From Strigamia acuminata (taxonomy: Eukaryota > Arthropoda > Chilopoda > Geophilomorpha > Linotaeniidae): a DNA stretch of 64,000 bases. The stretch lies in assembly GCA_949358305.1 (NCBI GenBank), contig OX442314.1, forward strand, positions 27,389,118 through 27,453,117, given 5' to 3'. How positions within the stretch are numbered: position 1 is the first letter of the stretch; the number at the start of each line of letters is the position of its first letter. The translations under genes were made by a program, and so were the position numbers. Positions 1-10,980 of this stretch are shown here, piece by piece. A model generated the notes under the pieces. It was not told where the DNA came from and did no database searches. It saw only the letters and a program-made list of their open reading frames with translations.

Positions 1-300
1 TGATAAAACATGACCCAATTGGTAGTTTGTGCATTACATAACTCATTGCACATTCACTCGGCATGCTATTATGGCCAAACTGAATAATAATGTCCAAAAA
101 GCATTGACAAAGACAAGTTTGCTTTCTGTGGTACGTCCGTAAGCTTAGGACAGGCGTCTGAAAGGTGTCAGGTCCAGCAGTGATGCGTTTACACAATGTG
201 AGGCTCCAAGGTGCTGGGTAACTTCGGGGTCCCACAGGCGAATTTACGGTCTGTAGGCCTTCTTAGCAGTCGTTTTCGGTGCTCTTCACACAGATGGTGA
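1..300. other. Intergenic 3' flank of channel G1
   Basis: No gene seen. The stretch is the left-most copy of the spacer that lies between METTL4-like exons and the channel stop codon in every module; it matches 28922-29224, 36904-37208, 44868-45165 and 56287-56601. By analogy METTL4-like exons would lie just left of the window. Confidence 0.7.
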
Positions 301-3300
301 CTATTTTTTCTTTAATTTTAGTAACTTAGAAACCAGCTTTTGCATGAGTTGTGGAATTGCAAGAATAGAAAAGCCAAGCATCAGTGAAAAACAATTTCCA
401 ATGTCACAACACAGTGCAACTCCAGTGTAGGATAATACTTGTGAATACTCTTCAATTATGTTATTCAGTGGACTAAGACCAAGAACTTTGATTGGCCATG
501 CTTCGGGATGTTGAAAGTGAACATATGTGTCAAACACTTGTTCTTCACAAAGTGGATGACAACCGCACTCGTTCATTACATTAGTAGTTAAAGATCTGTT
601 CATGAACAATGCTAATGAAGTTTTAGCATCTGCAATATTGGTACAATCATCTTTTTTGATGTTGACCAAAAATGGTAACCTAAAAATATTTGAATAACAT
701 ATTACAAACTACATAGTAGAACGTTTAGTACAAAGTTCGTAAATATCATTTCTTTAGTTTTTTTTCTATTTTGCTAAACAAAGAAAAACCGAACAAATGA
801 TACGTATGACAAATTTTTGCGTAAATACTAAAAGAAAAAATACTCACTTGCACTGAATTTCGTTATAAATCTTGTTGTCGTAGCAATCGTCTTGGCATCT
901 TTTATGTTTGTCTCGGTCAAGGCAAGGTTGAGATTGTAAATTCAATCGGATGGTCTAAATTAAAACAATTGGTTAAGCAGTTTTGTTTACAATTGTCTGC
1001 AAACATACTTTAAGCATTTTGAATGTGAGAATGGTAAACGTATTTCTTTTAATAGATCTTCTGCTCTTGAGAATTGATGGAATGGATGGGATTGTTGCTT
1101 CGCTTTGTTGAAAGTACACCTGCAGAAAGATAATTATATTTTATCGTAGTATTCAAGATCAGTTTGCTTCTGATGAAATAGCCTTGCAGTTAACTAAAAT
1201 ACAAGATGGTGCAGGTATATTTTATCTCTGTGCATTCTGCTAAGGTCTATAGTAAATTTCGGTGATCCATAATGACGGCGACGTTCGTACGCGCATACAG
1301 ATGTTGCTAATATTCAAATGTGCGACGTCGTGGATACGAATTGTTTCATCATGTAAATCCGCGACTTCGAGGTGCATTTATACGCGCATACGGCATTATT
1401 TAGTTTGATTATGACAGTAAGTTTGTGCAGTTAGCTAAGCGCCTGAGTGCTGTGCAAGATCAACAGTTGATGACAAATGGAATTCATTCATTACTTCGTA
1501 TTCATCTGGCTTACAGATTTGACGCTTGTTTGGTCGAAAACTAAAAAATATTACTGTAGCAACACCAGCATAAGTTAGTGGACCTAAGAAAACAATGTCG
1601 TTTTAGTCGTTCTCTAACTTTTGCACAAATTTTTAATTACGCATATGAGATTGATAGCATGTTCCTGTGTGCATTGGTATTTTGCTCCAAGATACATTCG
1701 ATCTAAATCCTGTGTTCTGATAAGAAAATACTTTTTACCGGTGTATATAATTTTCTTAAGTTTGGTTGAATTTGATTAAAGGCACGAGTTTCATCTAGCA
1801 CTCACATTTTATCTAATGGGTTATGCCTTTTGAGTCAATGGCATTGATCCCTCAATGCTTATTGACACAACAGACATTTTTAAATATCGAACCAAACACT
1901 CACACTTGCAGCAAATTCCATGATGACCTTATCCATTACGGGTGTTTGAAATCTCCATACATCTTCCATCGATGATTTTTTCCCTCTGATAGTCTTATTC
2001 ATTAAATCAATGAAGTGAATTTTACATTCTGGAATGCCTGTAGTGTTGGCATATTGGCTTCTGTAGTGTGTCATTAAGGGTCCGTCCATACATGCAATTA
2101 CGTTGGGCAAATATAATGTGTCATTTTCTTGAATAGTTACTACATATCTTGTCGGTTCGCTCAAATATAATGTGATTCTTTCTTTGCTTACATAAACCGC
2201 TAGTAAGCCGGAAATAAAAACAAGAATACGATACAACGTTCGTTGAAGCTTGGGCGAAGTTTCCATTGTCTTTTTCTTCAAATTTTCCGATTTGATTTGA
2301 TTAACAATTTTGGTTTTTATCTGAGCTTGTAGTCGAACAGGTCTGATATAATTGCAGAAGAGGAGCAAACCAAAGTGTACAATTTCGATTATAGAGAGGA
2401 GAGACAATCCCAAGCAAAATCCTAGGTTGCCACCCAAATCGATCACCAAATTCGGAATTTTGTAAATGTAGATTTCTGTCATTCTGACAAATGTTTCTTC
2501 CATCACTTTAAAATTTATACTTGCTAAATCTTTACTACTGGGTTCATCTTCAAAATCTAACAATGAAAGATGAATAATTTTGTTATAATTACACATCAAA
2601 ATGATAATGTTTGACTTAACTAGTATCGGTGTGCATTACTAGGAGATAAACTCTTGTTTGACAAGGTCTTAAGCAACCACATTCAATTGTTGCCAGCGTG
2701 GATGTTTCGGGTTTATATGAGTTTTCATACACTTGAGCCACGATTGATTTGTTTGCTTCCAAACTGCAGTCTGGCAGATTTTTGTCAGCCATGTAAGGCA
2801 ACCTAAGCTTAAGTTAACAATCTATTAGCATACTAATGAATGATCAATGTGTACTTTAGGTAAGTTTAAACCTGCACTTTGGATCGGTTTTGAGATTTTG
2901 CTTGGTCACACACTCTTTATAACATTCGGTCTGCTTCTCCAGGCTGGGCTCACAGTAGGGGTTTCTTGAAGGCAAAAATTGATACTTGCAGGAAAGAAAT
3001 ACAATTTTACTATTTTAGTTATATGTATTGATTTACAAATCAAATGTATTATAAATGCATAAAGATAACTAATTATGCAACGCGATTCACAGTTGAATAA
3101 GCTGCAAGAAATATACGAGCAAGCAATTATAACTCACTTGACGCAAAATAAATGAAATTTTAATTTCAATTCCCATCTGCGTTGTCATGGTATATCTATA
3201 CGGCATGACACCATCCTTCGGAGACATCTAGTATTAAATTGTGTTATGTATATTATATTACTTTTACACTATACTCTTGTTCGACTCAAATATCAAAAGG

Positions 3301-5892
3301 GTGGCCTTCTCCTATTGGCCGAGCCGTATCACTGGTATAGTGCTCCAAAAATATAGACCCAAACACCAGAAATGCATTACAATGTACAGACATTGTAATC
3401 GATTGCCTACGTAACAGCCAAAATTTCAAAACTGTTTGCTTTCCAGACAAAGCCACCAATAAACAGAACAAACATGAGTTTTACATTTATATGTGCATAA
3501 AACTTTATTTTCTAAATGGAAATAACATTTTATAATAAAATACAATTAAAGTTATATCAATTTAAATGGTCATAATAATCTAAAAAATAAATAAAAATAA
3601 AAACTATTTCTCCTAGTGGTAGTAATACAGACTGGATTTAGGAGTAATGCGGCTCGGCCAATGGGAGAAGGCCACCCTTTTGAGTCGAACAAGAGTATAG
3701 CTGCATTTAAAAAAATCATGTTTCAAATGTTGTAGGTGTTTGTTTTTCTTATTCTTTTTTTGACATCAGAAATCAAAAACACAAACACATACAGTGGTCG
3801 CCAAAGGTTTAGCACCACTACTGTCATTTGCACTATTTAGTGCTTTCAGATACAAAATATGAATTTGGCATTAAATTCTGCTCTGAGAAAATGCTAAAAC
3901 ATTTAAACAAATCATACATTGTAATTAACAATAGTAATTTTTATTGTTTGTATGCAAATTGTTGCTGGACAAACGTTCAGAAAATCATTGTTGATTTGAA
4001 CAACACATTTAAATATTTTGTTTGCTAACCGACTAATAAGCAATCAGCTTATTAGTCGATTCGTCAAATCATGACGAATCGATTTTGACAAAATGAACTG
4101 ACCATAATCATTGGTGCTTTACAGGTCCCATTTTTCTTAAAGACGGCATTAAATTTTCTGTTTAGAGCTAGTTTGTTTATAATATTTTGTTTGCTAACCG
4201 ACTAATAAGCAATCAGCTTATTAGTCGATTCGTCAAATCATGACGAATCGATTTTGACAAAATGAACTGACCATAATCATTGGTGCTTTACAGGTCCCAT
4301 TTTTCTTAAAGACGGCATTAAATTTTCTGTTTAGAGCTAGTTTTACATCTAAAAAAATAGCTTACTCAAAAATTATATAAACAGACAAGATAATTATCGT
4401 ATATTAATTTTACCTGTTGTTATAATTAGTGTACGGCCAAAAACATAATCGTTGTATTTTAATGCAAATGTTTTATCTTGATTTGTATAATTGCCACTTT
4501 TTATCTTAGTGCCAAGTAACACAGTTTTGCCCTTAAAAAAAGTTATTGGCAAGTTATTGGAAACAATATTTGTTAATACGGCTTTCTTAGGTATCCAAAA
4601 GAACAGTATACAGGGTGTCCCAAATGAACGAAGCCAGTCAAGTAACGAAAAGACCATTTGAGTGAGATGAATGAAACGAATGTAGTACTAGTAAACTAAG
4701 TGAGGGCATTTCAAAAATGTGAGACAATTTGACCTCTGACCTTTTCTTCAAAGTCATTCCTACTCTAACTTCTAAACTAAGACTGGTAGAGCAAAATTCT
4801 CAATTGAAAAAAGAAAGAGCACATTCTGTTTAGTAGAAAACTGCTTATCAAATTTACTCCGACACAATAACAGATAAAATTACGAAAAAAATAAATCGTG
4901 AGAAAGTCAAAACATTCCAAGAAAAGTGCTTTATTTTGCTGACATTCTAAGTACTACTTCAAATTACTATGGAGTCATGAATTGTTATTAATTTAACTGA
5001 TATTTTAAATGATATTTCACAAATAAAATTATGAAAAAGTCAAAAAATACAAAAACGAAAACCAAGATCAAGACTATTTCATGATTTATTTTTTTTGTAA
5101 TTTTATCTGTTATTGTGTCGGAGTAAATTTGATGAGTAGTTTCTACTAAACAGAAGGTGCTCTTTCTTTTTTCAATTAAGAATTTGCTCTACCAGTCTTA
5201 GTTTAGAAGTTAGAGTTGGAATGCCCTTGAATAAAAGGTCAGAGATTAAATTTTTTCACATTTTTGAAATGCCCTTAGTTAGTTTACTAGTACTACATTT
5301 GCTTCATTCATCTCACTCAAATGGTCTTTTCGTTATTTGACTGGCTTCGTTCATTTGGGACACCCTGTATATAATTTCTTTTTAAATTGCATAAAGGAAT
5401 AAGGTAACTGGCCTGTTTGATTTTGAGGTGCTGCATATTTTCTGATATATTGGAATGTTCCCACAAGTTTGTATAATTTTCAACCTTGACTTGCTGTGAG
5501 ATGATTCCTCTCACTGGGATCCTGCAAGCTTTCATTAACTCTTGTGCACCATCAATTGTATTAGGTTCTGGTATTTTGTCCCAGTACTTCGACATCAATG
5601 GAGTGTCAAGAGCCACGAGTCTCACTTCAGGGAATCTGTTTTCCTGTATTGGAACAAACTCAATTTCAACTTTGTAATTTCCAGACATGTAGAAGCGAAA
5701 TCTTTCCCAAGTTTGATAGCTGAAGATGCCGAAACAAACGACCAAACCAAGCAACCAAATGAAACGAAGTATTCCAGTGTTCTCGAGAACTTGGTTTATA
5801 AATTGAAAACTATCTTTGCCCGTCAGTGAAGTTTGCATTTCTTGTTGCACATATTGGCGAATACAGTTACGGGTCCGACGAATAAGCAACAT
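301..5892 (-). CDS. Tandem two-domain DEG/ENaC channel, copy G1 (13 exons)
   Basis: Predicted plasma-membrane cation channel subunit, 844 aa when spliced by hand. Coding exons from the 5' end: 5413-5892, 4414-4531, 4272-4348, 3138-3227, 2872-2984, 2621-2802, 1906-2556, 1739-1800, 1641-1716, 1495-1583, 1009-1119, 848-954, 301-679. Phases agree at every junction. Domain A has TM1 at residues 41-60, cysteine-rich exons 5-6 and a TM2 with LGGNLGFCLGLS (GLS filter at 403-405). A basic linker follows, then domain B with TM1 at about 460-480, cysteines in exons 9-13 and TM2 with LGFS at 820-823. The family and two-TM topology are known; the fusion is read directly from exon 7. The upstream ATG used by the paralogues is ATA here, so translation probably starts five codons later. 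Intron 1 has a weak GC donor (GCCAGT), and exon 3 has a downstream duplicate. Ligand and ion selectivity cannot be inferred. Confidence 0.85.
3272..3697. mobile_element. 426-bp Tc1/mariner-type MITE in G1 intron 3
   Basis: Inverted ends of about 45 bp start TACTCTTGTTCGACTCAAA and mirror at 3650-3697, both running into a GGCTCGGCC-type block. The flanks carry a TA duplication (3270-3271, 3698-3699). G5 has the empty site at about 60893-60905, reading through CACTAGGTGCATTC. No transposase is present, so it is non-autonomous. Confidence 0.8.
3790..4016. mobile_element. Decayed Tc1-like terminal fragment
   Basis: CAGTGGTCGCCAAAGGTTTA at about 3792 resembles Tc1-type inverted ends. The same block occurs in the G5 intron at about 60983-61200, so the insertion predates the split of G1 and G5. 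No coding capacity was seen. The family call rests on the terminal motif only. Confidence 0.4.
4012..4349. repeat. 169-bp tandem duplication covering exon 3 of G1
   Basis: Two adjacent copies are offset by 169 bp (about 4012-4180 and 4181-4349). Each includes an exon 3 body and a small palindromic block (AATAAGCAATCAGCTTATT, then GATTCGTC/GACGAATC). Only the right-hand copy (4272-4348) keeps the T-rich tract and AG acceptor; the left copy (body about 4103-4170) begins past the acceptor and is probably not spliced in. Confidence 0.8.
4609..5369. mobile_element. 761-bp foldback Tc1/mariner-type element in G1 intron 1
   Basis: The ends read TACAGGGTGTCCCAAATGAA and its reverse complement, and long arms of about 290 bp pair with few differences (4609-4900 with 5080-5369). 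TA target copies flank it at 4607-4608 and 5370-5371. The uninterrupted sequence is in G5 at about 61655-61672. No transposase ORF is present. Almost the whole transcript could fold on itself. Confidence 0.8.
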
Positions 5893-6784
5893 TCTAGGAG
5901 CCGTTATTTTTCTTCAAATCAACTTTAAAAGCTAAAACTACATAACAGTTTAACGTTGATGGTACTTAAATGATGAAAACTAATTATATTTTAAATTAAC
6001 TTTTGTATTTGGAAATAATTTTAAATTAATTTAATTTCTTTTTCACACGAACTTAAAATGATTATGGTTGTAAAACTCCGCAAGTTAATTTGTTTCCAAT
6101 TTAATGTTTTCTAAGGCAATGACTCTTTTCAATTTGTCAACAGCAATGAAAGGAACTAAAGTCATTAAAGTTTAATGAAATATTGACATTTCAATACTAT
6201 AAGCTGAATTTATGATGGAAGTTTGCGAGATAGGAGTCAGTTCATATCATTTTTTACCAAAAAGTTTTGAAAGTATAAGTAAGTCGCCACGGTCATTTAT
6301 TTTGTCGCGTCCTTTGCAGGTAATGTTAAATAACCGTGGTTTGTTTTACCTGATCCTTTCTACCAAAATAATTATCTACAATATACTAAAAGGAATAAAG
6401 TGTTTGTGACGGGTGCAGTCTTGTCCATAGCAACCTGGGGATTGATTACTATGGGTGGGACTAGACCTCACGAAATAATGGAGACAGTGATTTCGGATTG
6501 TTGGGTTTTGGTCTTTAATCCGTTGTCTAGGGGTCGGAGTTCCTATCACCCCTTAGGGCCACACCCGCAACCGACCCGTCACACCCAGAGTGTTTGCCCG
6601 TGAGTGACGTGGTCTGATAATACTGTTGCATATATGATGTGTGCAACTCTGACTGCAGGAATGCAGTCGTCATGTTTGTCTTCCTATTTGGGCATGAAAG
6701 CCCAAGAGAAAGTAAGACGTGTTATCTGAGTGAGATTTTGGAGTCGATTAGTTTATTTATTCCATTAAGAATGGTTGGTTGCCT
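5893..6784. other. 5' flank of channel G1
   Basis: No gene recognised. The block is conserved upstream of G2 (35075-35950) and G3 (43032-43910), and its first 300 bp upstream of G4. It probably holds the shared promoter, but no motif could be tied to a start site. Short ORFs here are not conserved in frame between copies. Confidence 0.5.
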
Positions 6785-6825
6785 CATGTACGGTTGCCTA
6801 GGAGAATCCTAGGCAACCGTACATG
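6785..6825. repeat. Perfect 19-bp-arm hairpin
   Basis: CATGTACGGTTGCCTAGGA and its exact reverse complement are separated by a 3-nt loop. A related hairpin with different outer bases and one mismatch is at about 35950-35985 and again at about 43914-43943. It lies close to the breakpoint between channel flank and METTL4 exon flank. Confidence 0.75.
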
Positions 6826-7273
6826 ATTGTTGTTAGTCAAAATGAAGTGTGTAATACACAACATGCCTTCCCCCTGTAATAATGTTACAAGGGAAAGGCA
6901 GTGCGAATGGTGGCTTGGCGTCCTGCGACGGGTGTAGTGTCCCACGATGAGCGGCGACGTAACAATTTTACTTTATGGGCCACCTCTCAGATCATTTACA
7001 AAATTTGGTTTTAGGGGTAACCAAGGGTGGGAAAAGGAATGGCGTTGACGGTTTTGGGGGCAAACGAAAACGGAAGTAGAAAACAACAGTTTAATGACCA
7101 ACGATTAACATCAGATTTTTGCTTTCACATTTTTAAAATGTTAATTTTATTGTTAGCAGTCAGTCATTTTCTCCCCAGCATTGTTATCCACGTGCGCTCT
7201 GATTGTCAACCATCTTTGTTTTTGCATCAGTTTTACACCTGATTTCATGTAATAAAAACGTTTCATTTCACTC

Positions 7274-7439
7274 TGTCGTGATTTGATATGTATCCGCGCC
7301 ACTAGATGGCGCTACGTATGGTGACACCTGGCGCCGGTGTTTACCTGCGTTGATTACCTGGAATAAAAGCTCAGTTGAATTTAGTACATCATACCAACCA
7401 TTGTGTCCTTATTTTGTCTGCTAAATACAGGATACGACA
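7274..7439 (+). repeat. 5' LTR of outer gypsy
   Basis: 166 bp, TG...CA ended. It differs from the 3' LTR at three positions (GCGCCGG against GCGTTGG, ACCATTG against ACCTTTG). Confidence 0.92.
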
Positions 7440-7440
7440 T

Positions 7441-7458
7441 TGGCGACGAGGATTAAAG
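7441..7458 (+). promoter_or_regulatory. Primer binding site, outer gypsy
   Basis: TGGCGACGAGGATTAAAG starts one base after the 5' LTR, as expected for a tRNA-primed Ty3/gypsy element. The priming tRNA was not determined. Confidence 0.7.
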
Positions 7459-7531
7459 CAATGAGAATCCGTTGACATCAAACACTGGACTTGTAAACCA
7501 TCAATTTGAGTAGGGTGAGTGTGTTTGCAAA

Positions 7532-8935
7532 GTGGGCGTGGTCGTGTCTACACGAATTTTTCAAGAAAATGGCCACCAATTTAATTTACCGAGTGTTGCG
7601 AATTTCGATATATCCGAGGGTAATTTGGAGAAGTGGAGCCAAGCTTTTGGCTATTATTTGATTGCGGCGAGAGTGGGCGAAGCTCAGAAGTTGGCAACGC
7701 TGCTGCACCTCGCTGGAAGCGCCGTGCAGGACATTTTCGATACATTTGAGCCGGCGAATAAAGCGACGTACGATTTGGCCGAGGCCGCGTTGGCCGTTTA
7801 TTTCAACCCACGGAAGAATTTGCGGTTCGAACGGCACACATTTTGACAGCAAACGCAAGAGCCCGGTGAACAAATGGACGCCTACGTGACGCGTTTAAAA
7901 ACAATGGTAAAAAGCTGTGAATTTGGGGTTTTGGAAGAAGATTTAATCGTCGATCAAGTGCTGGAAAAAGGCCGCGATAAAGGCTTGCGGCGGCGCTTGC
8001 TGCGCGAAACAAATTTGACTTTAGATTCGTTGTTAACGTTGGCTCGTTCGTCGGAAGCAAGTGAACGACACGCAACAGCGATGGAACGCACAGCAACGGA
8101 GAACATCAAGGAAAACCTCGTAAATCAGCTGGGTGAGAAAAAACAGTTTTTTAAAAATTGCGGAAATAGTAGGGGGCGTGGCACATTTCGAAAATCCAAC
8201 TCGAAGCCGCAAAACACGGACGATAGACGGGAAAACAAACCTCAAGGAGTGAAAGAATGCTATCGGTGTGGCCACAAGGACCATCTGGCGAATGATTGCA
8301 CCGTTGCTAAGAACAAGGAGTGCGGATTTTGCCATAAACTGGGCCATTTTGCCAAAGTTTGCAGGTTGAAGAGCGCCGGAGGTCGTGCACGAGGAAAGGA
8401 CCGTGTCCAATACGTCGGTGTCAACGAATACGACTATGACAGCGAGTACTCGTGTTGCTTAACGTCTCAGAGACGGGATAATGGCGTGACCGTCAGAATC
8501 GAACAAGAGGTAAAATTTTTGATTGATTCGGGTTCGTCGGTAAATACAGTTGATCAGAAGACGCGGACATTATTGAAAAAGAAAGGAATTAAACTGACAC
8601 CAACAAAGACGAGATTGTTTGCGTATGGAGTGAATGAACCGTTAGTAGTTAGTGGGGAATTTAATGCACAAGTGCAAACCGCGAAGAAATCTTTGAATAC
8701 GAGATTTTTGGTCGTGCCGTCGGGAAAATTGCCGTTATTGTCTCGGAAAACATCCGAAGATTTGGGATTTTTGAAAATCGATGAAGAAATTGTGAATGAA
8801 ATTAATAATGATGATAATTCTTTATTTGATGAGTCTGTAGGAAAACTACGAAAGGACTTGGCCAATCGAATTACGAAATTCCGAGATGTTTTCAAGGGAA
8901 TAGGAAAACTAAAAGAGTTTGAATTGGAACTTTAA
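7532..8935 (+). pseudogene. Outer gypsy gag and protease region, interrupted
   Basis: Structural and protease part of the outer retroelement. The reading frame is shared by 7532-7846 and 7874-8935 but is cut by TGA at 7844-7846 and ended by TAA at 8933-8935, after which pol continues in the same frame. The nearest ATG (7568) is in another frame, so there is also an early frameshift. Two zinc knuckles (CYRCGHKDHLANDC, then CGFCHKLGHFAKVC) and a retropepsin DSGS motif (about 8524-8535) are visible. Gag would package the RNA and protease would mature the polyprotein; this copy is dead. Confidence 0.85.
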
Positions 8936-8947
8936 ATCGACCCGGAC

Positions 8948-10294
8948 GTGCGACCAGTGGCACAATCAGTGCGGCGGATACCATTCCATATCCGTAAACA
9001 ATTAGATATTGAAATTGACAATTTATTACAACAGGATATTATCGAGCCAGTTACGGGGGCAACGGACTGGGTTTCACCCGTCGTACCTGTGAAAAAGCCT
9101 GATGGCTCGATACGCATTTGTTTGGATATGCGTGCAGTCAACGAGGCCGTCAAGAGGAACCGCCATCCACTTCCCACCATGGAGGAGGTCCTCGACGAAA
9201 TCGACGGCGCTGAGGTTATTTCAAAACTGGATTGTCGTCAGGGATACCTGCAGATCCCTCTCAAAGAAGATTCGCGACGTTATACGGTGTTCGTCACACA
9301 CCGTGGCCTTTTTAGGTACAAAAGACTTTTTTTCGGAATAGCAAGTGCGCCGGAGGAGTACCAACGCATCGTGCAGAATATTTTGGCCGACTGCGAGGGC
9401 ACGAGGAATTTGTTGGACGATATCGTCGTGCATGGGCGGACGGCAGCGGAACACGACGAGCGTTTGGAGAAGGTTTTCGAGACGTTGTCTCGAAATGGTT
9501 TGACATTAAATCTCAAAAAGTGTTGTTTTGGGGTATCGAAATTGACTTTTCTTGGCCATGTTATTTCTAGAAGTGGAATTTCAGTGGCGGAATCGAAGGT
9601 GGAAGCTGTGCGAAATGCCGTAGCACCCAGGAATGAAACTGAAATTCGAAGTTTCTTGGGGCTAATTAATTATTGCGCCAGATTTATCCCTAATTTCGCG
9701 ACGGAGGCAGAGCCACTGCGACTAATGGCCAGGAAAGACGTTGCATTCGAATGGGGAAAACGCCAGAACGACGCATTCGAGCGATTGAAGGGACTTTTAT
9801 GCAGTTCGGACGTGTTGGCGTTTTTCCGAAAAAACGTCGAGACTGAATTGATCGTCGACGCGTCGCCCGGTGGGCTTGGAGCCGTGTTGCTCCAACGTCA
9901 GGTCGACGGGGCCATGAAGCCAATTGCGTTCGCGAGCCGAACGTTGTCAGATGTTGAACGCCGTTATTCGCAGACCGAGAAGGAGGGGCTCGCAGTCGTT
10001 TGGGGCTGCGAGCGCTTCAGAATGTATTTAATCGGCATGCCATTTCTCCTTATTACAGACCACAAAGCCCTCGTGACCATTTATGGGACCAGATCCAAGC
10101 CATCAGCGAGGATGGAAAGATGGGTCTTGAGACTGCAGCCTTTCGAATTCACGATTCGTCACCGGCCCGGCAGCGCGAAAATTGCGGACGCGCTCTCTCG
10201 TTTGCTGCCGGCCGGAGAAGGGAAAAGTGTTTTTGGACGAACAGAGGGACACGTGCGGTTTATTGTTGAAAGTGCCTTGTTAAAGGCAATGACT
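8948..10294 (+). pseudogene. Outer gypsy reverse transcriptase and RNase H
   Basis: Reverse transcriptase palm and fingers are clear (PVVPVKKPDGSIRICLD; LDCRQGYLQIPL; HRGLFRYKRLFFG). The catalytic box reads LLDDIVV, with both aspartates kept but an unusual residue before them. RNase H follows (IVDASPGGLGAVLL; HRPGSAKIADALSRL). The frame is the same as gag-protease beyond the TAA at 8933. It is cut at 10294 by the inner element, and the pol sequence resumes at 25600. Confidence 0.9.
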
Positions 10295-10966
10295 TGTTAC
10301 GAATCAACTTAGATGTTTAATTGATTTGATCTGAATTTACGCGCAAGGTGATGTTAGCGCAAATCAGTGGGCAAAGTTCGTAGATTTACTCTGTTTGTGC
10401 CATCGTCATATGCGGATATCGGACGGTGAATAAACCTAACTCGCTGTAACACACATTATTTATATTCGACGGGCTCAATCTCACGTTGTGGGTCTTTACG
10501 TTTAAAAAGAATGAGTATGCGCAGTGATATTCGTATGCGGGTGGGCGTAGGATGTCACAGGCATGCGAAGGGATAAAAGGTGGGCGAAAAGAGGCGCTAT
10601 TAAGTGTTAAATTAGAAGGTGCGCGTGTTAAAGCGCAAAATAAAGATCGACAAACTCAATTCAATCTAAGAGGTGTTAACTCGTTGAGAGAAGTATGAGC
10701 AGTGTGGATTATGGATAAAAGTAGCGACCAGGTAAACATGAGTCATGTGACCAGGTCGATTGGAGTGGGTGAGGGGGTGGAAGGTATGAAATAAGGTTAA
10801 TTGTTGGAAATAATAAGATGCGCGCAATGAAGCTGCGCATATATTTGGAGATGAATCATCGATGTTAGATGAAAAGAAAGATTGGGAAAAAATAAGAAAA
10901 CTTAAGATTGGGTCAGTCTAAGTTAGAAATGAATAAAAAAGAAGGGTGGGTAACCTGCCCGTGACA
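10295..10966 (-). repeat. 3' LTR of inner gypsy
   Basis: 672 bp, inverted relative to the outer element. Nearly identical to 24924-25595. Confidence 0.93.
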
Positions 10967-10980
10967 TCCCTCCCCCCTTA
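10967..10980 (-). promoter_or_regulatory. Polypurine tract, inner gypsy
   Basis: On the minus strand TAAGGGGGGAGGGA directly precedes the 3' LTR. This is the expected plus-strand primer position. Confidence 0.8.

Noticed and set aside
1250-1395. Possible MITE in G1 intron 10
   Set aside because: A short G1-specific block with two CGCGCATAC words, but no inverted ends or target duplication could be defined.
4103-4170. An extra coding exon in G1
   Set aside because: The duplicate of exon 3 lacks acceptor and polypyrimidine tract.
6400-6603. Small gene in the G1 5' flank
   Set aside because: The homologous flank of G2/G3 does not keep the frame.
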